Source of the DNA: JAYRZB01 sp041916675
GTDB lineage: Bacteria; Pseudomonadota; Alphaproteobacteria; Rhizobiales; Devosiaceae
Assembly: GCA_041916675.1 (NCBI GenBank)
Contig: JAYRZB010000002.1
Location: 1-64,000, forward strand
DNA length: 64,000 bases
Direction of reading: 5' to 3'
This document shows positions 41,797 through 52,530 of this stretch, piece after piece. Position 1 is the first letter of the stretch; each line of letters begins with the position of its first letter. The notes beneath the pieces are model-generated. The model did no database searches and was not told the DNA's origin. It saw only the letters and a program-made list of their open reading frames with translations. The position numbers and the translations under genes were made by a program.

Positions 41797-43059
41797 GTGG
41801 CTCGATCTTCGTATTTGTTCACGTCTGAGTCGGTGTCCGAAGGTCATCCCGACAAGGTTTGCGATCGTATCTCCGACGAAATTGTTGATCTGGTGTTCCG
41901 CGAAGCCGCCAAGACCGGCATGGACCCTTCCCAGGTCCGTATCGCCTGCGAAACGCTGGCCACCACCAATCGCGTCATCATTGCCGGTGAAGTGCGGGTG
42001 CCCGAAACCCTGCTCAAGAAGGGCAAGGACGGGCAGCTGCTGCACGATGCCGCCGGTCACCCGGTGGTCAATCCGGCCAAGTTCCGCTCCACTGCGCGCA
42101 AGGCCATTAAGGCCATCGGCTACGCCCAGTCCGGTTTTCACTGGAAGACCGCCAAGATCGAAGTGCTGCTGCACGGCCAGTCGGCCGATATCGCCGCCGG
42201 GGTCGATGCCAAGGGCAACAAGGACGAAGGTGCCGGCGACCAGGGAATCATGTTCGGCTATGCCAGCCGCGAAACCCCCGAACTGCTGCCTGCCCCGATC
42301 TATTATGCCCACAAAATCCTCGAAACTCTGGCGCTGGCCCGCAAGGCCGGCGAAGGCGAGGCCATCAAGCTCGGCCCCGATGCCAAGAGCCAGGTCACGG
42401 TCCGCTACGAGGAAGGCAAGCCGGTCGGTGTCACCCAGATTGTTCTGTCCACCCAGCATTTGGATCCAAACCTGACCTCGGCCGATGTGCGCAAGATCGT
42501 CGAGCCCTATGTCCGCGCCGCCCTACCCGAAGGCTGGATCGGCAAGGATACCGTCTGGCACGTCAATCCCACCGGCAAGTTCGTCGTCGGCGGCCCCGAT
42601 GGCGATGCCGGCCTGACCGGGCGCAAGATCATTGTCGATACTTATGGCGGCGCGGCCCCGCATGGCGGCGGGGCCTTTTCGGGCAAGGACCCCACCAAGG
42701 TCGACCGCTCCGCGGCCTATGCCGCCCGCTACCTGGCCAAGAATGTCGTCGCCGCCGGTCTTGCCGACCGCGCCACCATCCAATTGAGCTATGCCATCGG
42801 CGTTGCCCAGCCGCTCTCGATCTATGTCGACCTGCATGGCACCGGCAAGATCAGTGAATCAAGACTCGAAGAAGTGCTGGCGGCCGGCAGCCTGATCAAC
42901 CTCACCCCACGCGGTATCCGCACCCATCTGGGGCTCAACAAGCCCATTTATGCCAAGACCGCTGCCTATGGCCATTTTGGCCGCAAGCCGGGCCGCGATG
43001 GTTCGTTCTCCTGGGAACGGACCGATCTGGTCCCGGCGCTCAAAGCCGCGGTAAAGTAG
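41797..43059 (+). CDS. metK: S-adenosylmethionine synthase
   Basis: Makes SAM from methionine and ATP. The 420-residue enzyme shows FTSESVSEGHPDKVCDRISD, the loop DEGAGDQGIMFGYA, and the phosphate site GGGAFSGKDPTKVDRSAAY. It starts with GTG 41797. The 131 bases before it were checked for SAM-responsive riboswitch features and none could be matched by eye. A terminator follows directly. Confidence 0.98.
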   Translation: MARSSYLFTSESVSEGHPDKVCDRISDEIVDLVFREAAKTGMDPSQVRIACETLATTNRVIIAGEVRVPETLLKKGKDGQLLHDAAGHPVVNPAKFRSTARKAIKAIGYAQSGFHWKTAKIEVLLHGQSADIAAGVDAKGNKDEGAGDQGIMFGYASRETPELLPAPIYYAHKILETLALARKAGEGEAIKLGPDAKSQVTVRYEEGKPVGVTQIVLSTQHLDPNLTSADVRKIVEPYVRAALPEGWIGKDTVWHVNPTGKFVVGGPDGDAGLTGRKIIVDTYGGAAPHGGGAFSGKDPTKVDRSAAYAARYLAKNVVAAGLADRATIQLSYAIGVAQPLSIYVDLHGTGKISESRLEEVLAAGSLINLTPRGIRTHLGLNKPIYAKTAAYGHFGRKPGRDGSFSWERTDLVPALKAAVK

Positions 43060-43084
43060 CCCGCCTGAAACCCCGGTGCACTGC

Positions 43085-43108
43085 AAGGGGGGCCGCAGCC
43101 CCCCTTTT
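43085..43108 (+). terminator. Intrinsic terminator after metK
   Basis: Stem GGGGGGC/GCCCCCC (43087-43093 and 43098-43104) with a CGCA loop followed by TTTT. The trmB ribosome site begins only a few bases later, so trmB probably depends on readthrough or a promoter within this segment. Confidence 0.75.
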
Positions 43109-43122
43109 GCTTGAGGAATGCC

Positions 43123-43845
43123 GTGACCACGCCTCCGACCAAACTGCCCCTGCAATTGACCAAGGCCGGCGAACCGCGGGCATTCTTTGGCCGCCGCTCC
43201 GGCAAACGCCTGCACAAGGGGCAGGACAGCCTGTTCGAAACCTTGTTGCCAGAGCTTGAAGTCACCTTGCCCCAGGGCCTTATCGACCCCGATGCGGCCT
43301 TCTCCGGCAAGGCAAGGCGCGTGCTCGAAATCGGCTATGGCGGCGGCGAGCATCTGGCACTCGAAGCCAGTCGGCACCCCGAAACCGGCTATGTGGGCTG
43401 CGAAGTGTTTACCGGCGGCATCGGCAAGATGATCCAGGCCATCGCCGAGCAGGACCTGGCCAATGTCCGGCTCTTTACCGACGATGCCCTCAAATTCCTC
43501 AACGCTTTACCCGATGCCAGCCTGGATGAGGTCTACCTTCTCTATCCCGATCCCTGGCCCAAGACCCGCCACCACAAACGTCGCTTTGTCTCGGACCTGA
43601 CGCTGTCCGAACTGAGCCGCACCATCAGGCCGGGCGGCCTCCTCCATTTTGCCACCGATATCGAGGACTATGCCAACTGGACGCTGGCCAATATCCTGCG
43701 CACCCCGGCCTTCGCGTTTGCCCCTTCCGAGCCGGGCAGCTGGCATCAGCCCTATCCGGGCTGGGCCCCGACCCGCTATGAGCGCAAGGCGCGCGCTGAG
43801 GGTCGCATGATCTCCTGGTACTTCACGTTCGGGCGGGCCGCCTGA
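43123..43845 (+). CDS. trmB: tRNA (guanine(46)-N7)-methyltransferase
   Basis: Methylates G46 in the variable loop of tRNA. The 240-residue protein has the SAM site VLEIGYGGGEHLALEA, the family signature LLYPDPWPKTRHHKRRFV with the catalytic Asp, and the C-terminal TRYERKARAEGR. GTG 43123 follows GAGG by six bases and is preferred over the in-frame TTG at 43111, which lies in the ribosome site. Confidence 0.95.
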   Translation: MTTPPTKLPLQLTKAGEPRAFFGRRSGKRLHKGQDSLFETLLPELEVTLPQGLIDPDAAFSGKARRVLEIGYGGGEHLALEASRHPETGYVGCEVFTGGIGKMIQAIAEQDLANVRLFTDDALKFLNALPDASLDEVYLLYPDPWPKTRHHKRRFVSDLTLSELSRTIRPGGLLHFATDIEDYANWTLANILRTPAFAFAPSEPGSWHQPYPGWAPTRYERKARAEGRMISWYFTFGRAA

Positions 43846-43856
43846 TCGGGTTACTC

Positions 43857-43885
43857 TTGCCGCAGCGGCGGATTTGATCTATACG
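43857..43885 (+). promoter_or_regulatory. Putative promoter of the rimP-nusA-infB operon
   Basis: A -35-like TTGCCG (43857-43862), a 17-base spacer and a -10-like TATACG (43880-43885). Transcription would start near 43891, giving a leader of about 85 bases that holds the hairpins described next. Confidence 0.45.
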
Positions 43886-43901
43886 GGGGCCACATCACTG
43901 G

Positions 43902-43942
43902 CTCTCTTGGAGAGTGGGTGCCATCCGGCCCCGCTCTTTTTT
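43902..43942 (+). promoter_or_regulatory. Leader attenuator of the rimP-nusA operon: alternative hairpin and intrinsic terminator
   Basis: A complete intrinsic terminator lies before rimP: the stem of 43912-43918 (GAGTGGG) with 43930-43936 (CCCGCTC), extended by an inner GCC/GGC around an ATCC loop, then TTTTTT at 43937-43942. The bases GAGAG (43910-43914) in its lower stem can instead pair with CTCTC (43902-43906) around a TTG loop. Pairing in that way detaches the stem from the T-tract. So two exclusive folds exist, as in attenuators. Confidence 0.65.
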
Positions 43943-43975
43943 ATTGCCTTCCGGCCTGCATGGAGAAGTCTTCGC

Positions 43976-44620
43976 GTGAGCGAACCGTTCGATCTGAGAG
44001 AAAAGCGCTATATCAAGGAAACCGGGCTCGAGGCCCGGATTGCCGCCATCGTTGAACCGGTGGCCAACGATCTTGGCTATGCGCTGGTGCGCATCAAGGT
44101 CACCCAGGAAAACGGCTGCACGCTCCAGATCATGGCCGAAGACGCCCATGGGCGTTTCTCGATCACCGACTGCGAGCGCCTGTCCAAGGAAGTCTCGCCG
44201 GTCCTCGATGCCGATGATCCGATCGATCGCGAATACCATCTCGAAGTATCCTCGCCCGGCATCGACCGTCCGCTGGTCCGGGCCCGCGACTTCGCCGCCT
44301 ATATCGGGCACGAGGCGCGGATCGAGCTGGCCGACCTGATCAATGGCCGCAAGCGCTTCCGCGGCCTGATCGCGGCGGTGGATGCGACCACTTTGACCAT
44401 CACCCTGCCCGATGCGCCCAAGGATTCCGATCCCAATCACCGCCTGCCGCTGACCGCGCTGGCCGAGGCCAAGCTGATCATGACCGATGCGCTCATGGAC
44501 ATGGCCCGCATTGCCCAGGACGAAAACGACCCCCTCGACGGCGAGGAGGTCGAAACCGAAGAAGATCTTGATGACGACATCCAGGTAGATGCCGCCACAC
44601 AGGCTGAGGAGACAGATTAA
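43976..44620 (+). CDS. rimP: Ribosome maturation factor RimP
   Basis: Needed for 30S subunit assembly. The 214-residue protein has the N-terminal domain (RIAAIVEPVANDLGYALVRIKV, then YHLEVSSPGIDRPLVRARDFA) and the SH3-like C-terminal domain (RIELADLINGRKRFRGLI), ending in an unusually acidic tail (EEVETEEDLDDDIQ). GTG 43976 with GGAG ten bases upstream is chosen; the frame upstream runs through the leader hairpins. Its TAA directly touches the nusA ATG. Confidence 0.96.
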   Translation: MSEPFDLREKRYIKETGLEARIAAIVEPVANDLGYALVRIKVTQENGCTLQIMAEDAHGRFSITDCERLSKEVSPVLDADDPIDREYHLEVSSPGIDRPLVRARDFAAYIGHEARIELADLINGRKRFRGLIAAVDATTLTITLPDAPKDSDPNHRLPLTALAEAKLIMTDALMDMARIAQDENDPLDGEEVETEEDLDDDIQVDAATQAEETD

Positions 44621-46207
44621 ATGGCCGTTAGCGCGAACCGACTGGAACTGCTCCAGATTGCAGATGCCGTTGCCCGCGAAAAATCGATCGACCGCATGGT
44701 AGTGATCGAAGCCATGCAGGACGCCATCGAAAAGGCGGCCCGCTCCCGCTATGGCGCCGAAACCGAAGTGCGCGCCGAAATCAATCCGCGCTCGGGCGAA
44801 CTGCGCCTCTGGCGCCTGCTCGAAGTGGTCGAGGCTGTTGAAGAGCCGGGCCGCCAGATCGGGCTCAAGCAGGCCATCGCCCGCAACAGCGCCGCCAAGA
44901 TCGGCGATTTCGTCACCGAGCCGCTGCCGCCCATCGAGTTTGGCCGCATCGCCGCCCAGTCGGCCAAGCAGGTCATCGTCCAGAAGGTGCGCGACGCCGA
45001 GCGCGACCGCATGTTCGAGGAATATTCCGGCCGCATCGGCGAGATCGTCAACGGCTCGGTCAAGCGCGTCGAATATGGAAATGTCATTGTCGATCTCGGG
45101 CGTGGCGAAGCCATTATCCGCCGCGATGAACTGATCCCGCGCGAAATGTACCGCTATGGCGACCGCGTGCGCGCCTATGTCTATGACGTGCGTCGCGAAC
45201 AGCGCGGTCCGCAGATTTTCCTCTCGCGCACCCATCCCCAGTTCATGGCCAAACTGTTCATGCAGGAAGTGCCAGAAATCTACGATGGCATCATCACCAT
45301 CCGCTCGATTGCCCGCGATCCGGGCAGCCGCGCCAAGATCGCCGTCACCTCCTCTGATTCGTCGATCGATCCGGTTGGCGCCTGCGTGGGTATGCGTGGG
45401 TCGCGCGTGCAGGCGGTGGTGGCCGAACTGCAGGGCGAAAAGATCGACATCATTCCCTGGACCGACAATATCGCCGATCTCGTGGTGTCCGCGCTTCAGC
45501 CCGCTGATGTGGCCAAGGTTGTTCTCGATGAACTGGCCGAGCGCATCGAAGTGGTCGTGCCCGACGAACAGCTCTCGCTGGCCATCGGCCGTCGCGGGCA
45601 GAATGTGCGCCTCGCCAGCCAGCTGATCGGCTGGGATATCGACATCCTGACAGAGCAGGAAGAAAGCGAACGCCGCCAGAAGGAATTCACCGAACGCACC
45701 GCCCTGTTCATGGGCGCGCTCGATGTGGACGAGATGGTGGCCCAGCTCCTGGCCTCCGAAGGCTTCTCGTCCATCGAGGAACTGGCCTATATCGAATTGG
45801 CCGAAATCGCCTCGATCCAGGGCTTTGACGAAGAAACCGCTTCGGAAATCCAGAACCGGGCCATCGAATACCTCGCCGCCATCGACCGGGCCAACGATGC
45901 CGAACGCACAGCGCTTGGCGTGCTCGACGAACTCTATGAAATTCCGGGCCTGAATGCGGCCATGCTGGTGGCACTGGGCAAGGAAGGTATCAAGTCGGTG
46001 GAAGATTTCGCCGGCTGCGCCTCCGATGATCTGGTGGGCTGGACCGAACGCGCCAATGGCGAGGTCAAGCGTTTCGAGGGGACCTTCAAGGACTTCCCCG
46101 TTTCGCGCGAAGAAGCCGAGGAAATGATCCTGCAGGCCCGCCTCAAGGCCGGCTGGATCACCGAGGATGAGATCGCGGCGGAAGACGAGGAGGCCCCCGA
46201 GGCCTGA
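44621..46207 (+). CDS. nusA: Transcription termination/antitermination protein NusA
   Basis: RNA polymerase-binding factor that modulates pausing, termination and antitermination. Its 528 residues give the N-terminal domain, an S1 domain (GEIVNGSVKRVEYGNVIVDLG, about 145-200), two KH domains (SDSSIDPVGACVGMRGSRVQ and LSLAIGRRGQNVRLASQLIG) and C-terminal helix-hairpin-helix-like repeats from about residue 370 (LLASEGFSSIEELAYI, LVALGKEGIKSVEDFAG). NusA itself could act on the attenuator found in front of this operon. Confidence 0.98.
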   Translation: MAVSANRLELLQIADAVAREKSIDRMVVIEAMQDAIEKAARSRYGAETEVRAEINPRSGELRLWRLLEVVEAVEEPGRQIGLKQAIARNSAAKIGDFVTEPLPPIEFGRIAAQSAKQVIVQKVRDAERDRMFEEYSGRIGEIVNGSVKRVEYGNVIVDLGRGEAIIRRDELIPREMYRYGDRVRAYVYDVRREQRGPQIFLSRTHPQFMAKLFMQEVPEIYDGIITIRSIARDPGSRAKIAVTSSDSSIDPVGACVGMRGSRVQAVVAELQGEKIDIIPWTDNIADLVVSALQPADVAKVVLDELAERIEVVVPDEQLSLAIGRRGQNVRLASQLIGWDIDILTEQEESERRQKEFTERTALFMGALDVDEMVAQLLASEGFSSIEELAYIELAEIASIQGFDEETASEIQNRAIEYLAAIDRANDAERTALGVLDELYEIPGLNAAMLVALGKEGIKSVEDFAGCASDDLVGWTERANGEVKRFEGTFKDFPVSREEAEEMILQARLKAGWITEDEIAAEDEEAPEA

Positions 46208-46212
46208 TCGCC

Positions 46213-46875
46213 ATGCCCGCACGGGAACAAAAGGTCCGCGAATGCTGCCTGACCCGCCAGGTCATGCCGGTCGCGGACCTGATACGGTTTGTGGTCGGGC
46301 CCGATAACGTGCTGGTACCCGATATTGACGCCAGGGCCGAGGGCCGTGGCGTCTGGGTCAGTCTGAGTGCCGATGCGGTGCGTCAGGCGATCCGGAAGAA
46401 GGCGTTCATCAAGAGTTTGAAGGAACAGGTCATTGTTCCGGACGACCTTGCGGAACAGACTGGAACAAGGCTAGAACAGCGGCTCCTCGGGGCCCTGTCG
46501 ATGGCACGCAAGGCCGCTCAGATCGTGACCGGCGCCACCAAGGTGCGTGCCGCCATCGACAAGGGCGAGGTAATTGCGCTGCTCACCGCCACCGATGCTG
46601 CTCCCGATGGGCGCAGCAAGATGACGGGCGCGCTCAGGGCCTACGGATTTGCCGCCGAGGCGGCCGGGTTTGCGGGGCACGATGTGCCCCATCTGGAATT
46701 GCTCGATTCAGACCAATTGGGTTTGGCACTCGGGCTTGAAAATGTGATACATGCTGCGCTCACAAAAGGGGCGGCAGCCCAATCGGCGTTGGCGCGGGCC
46801 CAGAGACTGATCCGCTACACCGCCCAAACGGCGCAGGAACCGGGCATTGCCCCGGCCGATGCCCAGATGAAATGA
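46213..46875 (+). CDS. YlxR/RnpM domain fused to an L7Ae-like domain
   Basis: Of 220 residues, the first part is a YlxR/DUF448 domain (VRECCLTRQVMPVADLIRFVV, then DARAEGRGVWV), known in Bacillus as RnpM, a modulator of RNase P. From about residue 90 (RLLGALSMARKAAQIVTGATKVRAAI) a second segment resembles L7Ae/L30e RNA-binding proteins such as YlxQ. The two are separate genes in Firmicutes and one fused gene in this bacterial group. It lies between nusA and infB as usual. Confidence 0.93.
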   Translation: MPAREQKVRECCLTRQVMPVADLIRFVVGPDNVLVPDIDARAEGRGVWVSLSADAVRQAIRKKAFIKSLKEQVIVPDDLAEQTGTRLEQRLLGALSMARKAAQIVTGATKVRAAIDKGEVIALLTATDAAPDGRSKMTGALRAYGFAAEAAGFAGHDVPHLELLDSDQLGLALGLENVIHAALTKGAAAQSALARAQRLIRYTAQTAQEPGIAPADAQMK

Positions 46876-46886
46876 GACGCGAATAG

Positions 46887-49523
<2,637 letters not shown>

Positions 49524-49664
49524 GCATCAATACTGTTTAGAATTAAGGGGCTCGGCACGACCGCGCCCTTTGCTTTTTGCTGCCGCTGCCACAATTGCAG
49601 TTGGCGGGCCGGGCTTTCGCGGCTAGCGTAACCTGCGGTTCGCGTGGGGGCTGCGGGGGGCATC

Positions 49665-50090
49665 GTGGTCGACAAGGGGCAAAGGCTCAAACTCCTAATT
49701 CGTCTAAGCGCGGTCTACGACATCCTGGTGGCAATCGGCTTTGCCGTGCCGTGGCTGGCGAGCCTTTATGTCGGCCTGCTCGAAAGCCTGAGCCACACTC
49801 TCGGCCTCGGGGGCACGGCCGGGCAATTCCCGGCCTTTGCCATGCTGTTCGTTAATCTCATGGGCGTCCTCGCCCTCAGCTGGGCCGGGGTTCGCCTCTA
49901 TCGCCCGGAGCCCTTTCTCGCCGTTGCCGACGTCCTGGCCCGCTCCGCCTTTGCCCTCCTGATCCTGGTCGCATTGATGGCGGGCGCCCCCATGATCATT
50001 GCCGGCCTTGCCATTCTCGAAATTGTCTGGGTGGCCCTTATCGTTCTGGCCCTGATCGCCTATTCTCGCGCCCGACCCCGCAACGCCTGA
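49665..50090 (+). CDS. Small integral membrane protein inserted after infB
   Basis: A 141-residue protein with about four hydrophobic helices (YDILVAIGFAVPWLASLYVGL; FPAFAMLFVNLMGVLALSW; SAFALLILVALMAG; MIIAGLAILEIVWVALIVLAL) and a short basic tail. I recognise no family. GTG 49665 and GTG 49644 are both possible starts, each behind G-rich sequence. It lies where rbfA normally follows infB directly. The next gene is exported, so the pair may form an envelope unit. The 140 bases before it include a weak GC-rich stem after infB. Confidence 0.65.
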   Translation: MVDKGQRLKLLIRLSAVYDILVAIGFAVPWLASLYVGLLESLSHTLGLGGTAGQFPAFAMLFVNLMGVLALSWAGVRLYRPEPFLAVADVLARSAFALLILVALMAGAPMIIAGLAILEIVWVALIVLALIAYSRARPRNA

Positions 50091-50106
50091 GGGCCGGAGA
50101 CCGAGA

Positions 50107-50709
50107 ATGCGCGCTGCCTTTTTTGCCCTTGCCCTGCTTCTGCCCGCCCCGGCGCTTGCCGAGGGTCTGACCTTCGGGGCGCTTGGGCACACGCTGAGTT
50201 TTCCACTCCCGGCCTGGTCGGGCCTGACACCGGTACCGGCCGATGGGCTTGAGACCTTCACCGATACCAATGCCACCGAAGCGCTGATCGAATATGTCCC
50301 CAAAGGCGAAAGCTTTGAGGCCTGGCAACATCTTTACACTGCCCGCATCTGGCTCAATTCGGATCTGACGCCCAGCGCCTATCGCGACGCCACCGCCGAG
50401 GGTTACACCAAGATTTGCGAAGCAGACGCTACGCTCTTTGCCATGGCAGGCAGCGACACTGAAACCACCATTGCCCCCATCGCCCATGCCTGCGGACGCC
50501 ACAAGGCCGGGCTCGGCCTCGATGGACAGGGCCAGCTGATGTTCACCGTCTTCCGCAAGACCGGAGAAGGGTTGGCCATTGTTTCGCAGGAGTGGCGCGG
50601 CCCGGCTTTCGATGTGGCCGATGAGAGTAGCTGGCCGGTACCGCCCGATACGCTTCTGGCGCTTGCCGGTGCCGTTGATGGCGAGGTCAGTCTCGCCGCC
50701 GCGCCCTGA
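50107..50709 (+). CDS. Unrecognised exported protein inserted before rbfA
   Basis: A 200-residue protein with a clear signal peptide (FALALLLPAPALA, cleavage before EGLTFG). The mature part is mixed alpha/beta in character, with two cysteines (KICEAD and HACGRH) that could be disulfide-bonded. No domain could be named. It follows the membrane gene by 16 bases with GGAG-like sequence upstream, and ends about 50 bases before rbfA. Probably periplasmic. It travels with the translation operon, but nothing suggests a role in translation. Confidence 0.75.
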   Translation: MRAAFFALALLLPAPALAEGLTFGALGHTLSFPLPAWSGLTPVPADGLETFTDTNATEALIEYVPKGESFEAWQHLYTARIWLNSDLTPSAYRDATAEGYTKICEADATLFAMAGSDTETTIAPIAHACGRHKAGLGLDGQGQLMFTVFRKTGEGLAIVSQEWRGPAFDVADESSWPVPPDTLLALAGAVDGEVSLAAAP

Positions 50710-50760
50710 TGCCGGCCCATAGAGATTGACGCCCGGCGCACGAGGGCCTATTGGGCGCCA

Positions 50761-51180
50761 ATGAAGAAAGACCACAAACCAACCGGCCCCAGCCAGCGCC
50801 AATTGCGCGTCGGCGAAATTGTCCGCCATGCGCTGGCCAGCTTCCTGTCGCGCGGCGAGATCGATGATGCCCTGATCCAGAGCAGCGTGATCACCGTCCC
50901 CGAAGTCCGGATGACCCCCGATCTCAAGCTGGCCAACTGCTATGTCATGCCGCTGGGCGGGCTCAGGGCCGATGAGGTGGTGGCCGCACTCAACCGCCAC
51001 AAAAAGTTCATCCGCGGCCGCGTGGCGCCCCTGATCGACCTCAAGTTCGCCCCCGAGTTCCGTTTCTTTGTCGACAATACGTTCGATGAGTTCGGCCGCA
51101 TTGATGCGCTCCTGCGCTCCGACCGCGTCAAGCGCGACCTTGAGGATCCGGATGGCACCCCGGAAGACGATCAGGAATAG
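50761..51180 (+). CDS. rbfA: Ribosome-binding factor A
   Basis: Assists late maturation of the 30S subunit, near helix 1 of 16S rRNA. The 139-residue protein has the KH-like core: RQLRVGEIVRHALASFLSRG, VRMTPDLKLANCYVMPLGG and FAPEFRFFVDNTFDE. It is separated from infB by two unrelated genes, which is unusual, and is followed 12 bases later by truB. Confidence 0.96.
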   Translation: MKKDHKPTGPSQRQLRVGEIVRHALASFLSRGEIDDALIQSSVITVPEVRMTPDLKLANCYVMPLGGLRADEVVAALNRHKKFIRGRVAPLIDLKFAPEFRFFVDNTFDEFGRIDALLRSDRVKRDLEDPDGTPEDDQE

Positions 51181-51192
51181 GCGGAACAGGCG

Positions 51193-52107
51193 ATGACGCA
51201 GATCAAGCGCCAGAAACGCGATGTTTCGGGCTGGCTGGTGCTCAATAAGCCCTATGACATGAGCTCCACCGAGGCGGTGGGCAAGGTGCGCTGGCTGTTT
51301 GGGGCCAAAAAGGCCGGTCATGCCGGCACGCTTGATCCACTGGCCACCGGCATTCTGCCTATAGCGCTGGGCGAAGCCACCAAGACCGTGCCGCATGTCC
51401 AGGATGGGGCAAAGGTCTATCGCTTCACCATCACCTGGGGCGCTGCCACCACCACCGATGATGCCGAAGGCACCACCACCGAAACGTCCCCCCATCGTCC
51501 CAGTAAGGCCGATGTGCTGGCGGCCCTGCCCGCCTTTACTGGCACGATCATGCAAACCCCGCCCGCCTTTTCGGCCATCAAGATCGATGGCGAGCGTGCC
51601 TACGATCTGGCCCGCGCCGGCGAGACGGTGGAACTGGCGCCGCGCGCAGTCACCATCGACGCCCTGACCCTTTTGCGCCACGATACCGATACGTCCGATT
51701 TTGAAATGACCTGCGAGAAGGGCACCTATGTGCGGTCCCTGGCGCGCGATCTGGCGCAGGCCCTCGGCACCCAGGGCCATGTCACCCGCTTGCACCGGGC
51801 CCGCGTCGGTGCTTTTGATCAGGCTTTGGCCATCGAGCTCAAGGACCTCGAAGCCGCCGATCTGGCCGGGCGTGATGCCATGCTGCAGCCGCTGGTGGCG
51901 GGTCTTCAGCAGCTCCCCGAAATCCGCATCGATCCGGGGCAGGCGCTGCGCATCCGGTCGGGCAATTCCGTGCTGCTGCTCGGGCGCGACGCCCCCGTCC
52001 ACGTGCCCGAAGCCTGGGCCAGCTGCCGGGGCGAGGTGGTGGCGCTTGGCACGGTCGAGATGGGGCAGTTCAAGCCGCGCCGGGTGATCGTCTCCGGCGG
52101 GGTCTGA
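51193..52107 (+). CDS. truB: tRNA pseudouridine(55) synthase
   Basis: Makes pseudouridine 55 in the T loop of tRNA. Of 304 residues, the early catalytic motif is KKAGHAGTLDPLATGILPIALGEATK (Asp at about residue 47), followed by KVYRFTITWG and the late CEKGTYVRSLARDLAQAL. A C-terminal PUA-like domain follows. It is in its usual place between rbfA and rpsO. Confidence 0.97.
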   Translation: MTQIKRQKRDVSGWLVLNKPYDMSSTEAVGKVRWLFGAKKAGHAGTLDPLATGILPIALGEATKTVPHVQDGAKVYRFTITWGAATTTDDAEGTTTETSPHRPSKADVLAALPAFTGTIMQTPPAFSAIKIDGERAYDLARAGETVELAPRAVTIDALTLLRHDTDTSDFEMTCEKGTYVRSLARDLAQALGTQGHVTRLHRARVGAFDQALAIELKDLEAADLAGRDAMLQPLVAGLQQLPEIRIDPGQALRIRSGNSVLLLGRDAPVHVPEAWASCRGEVVALGTVEMGQFKPRRVIVSGGV

Positions 52108-52128
52108 GCCGACCCCTCACAGAAATCT

Positions 52129-52260
52129 CTGGATATCGGGCGCGCTTTGCCCTATAGGGACCGCGAGCATAAAGCCGGGAAACCGGCGCTCCTCATGGCC
52201 CTTGCTGGACGACATCCCGGAAAGGGCGGCCCGATTTTCCTCAATTGAAAGGATATCCCG
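52129..52260 (+). promoter_or_regulatory. Putative rpsO promoter and structured leader
   Basis: A possible promoter, CTGGAT-N17-CTATAG (52129-52157), is followed by a leader with a GCCGG-GAAA-CCGGC hairpin (52174-52187, GNRA loop) and a second stem pairing 52198-52203 with 52222-52227. AAAGGAT precedes the rpsO ATG. S15-responsive rpsO leaders are known in several bacterial groups, so autogenous control by S15 is plausible. Confidence 0.45.
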
Positions 52261-52530
52261 ATGTCGATTACCGCTGAGCGCAAGAGCGCACTGATCAAGG
52301 AATACGCCACCAAGAAGGACGATACCGGTTCACCCGAAGTCCAGGTCGCGATCCTGTCCGAGCGCATTGCCAACCTCACCGAACACTTCAAGACCCACAA
52401 CAAGGATAACCATTCCCGTCGTGGTCTTTTGAAGATGGTGTCGACGCGCCGCAGCCTGCTTGACTATGTCAAGAAGCATGACGAAGCGCGTTACAAGGCC
52501 CTGATCGAACGTCTTGGCCTGCGCCGCTAA
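52261..52530 (+). CDS. rpsO: 30S ribosomal protein S15
   Basis: Binds 16S rRNA at the helix 20-22 junction and forms an intersubunit bridge. The 89 residues, all-helical with DTGSPEVQVAILSERIANLTEH and NHSRRGLLKMVSTRRSLLDYV, are standard. The ribosome site is AAAGGA eight bases upstream. It lies between truB and pnp. Confidence 0.99.
   Translation: MSITAERKSALIKEYATKKDDTGSPEVQVAILSERIANLTEHFKTHNKDNHSRRGLLKMVSTRRSLLDYVKKHDEARYKALIERLGLRR

Noticed and set aside
43895..46222. Open frame of 775 codons on the minus strand opposite rimP-nusA
   Set aside because: It mirrors the third-position GC bias of nusA on the other strand. The product resembles no protein, and rimP and nusA are certain.
50038..52002. 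Open frame of 654 codons opposite the exported protein, rbfA and truB
   Set aside because: Antisense shadow. rbfA and truB carry full family motifs on the plus strand.
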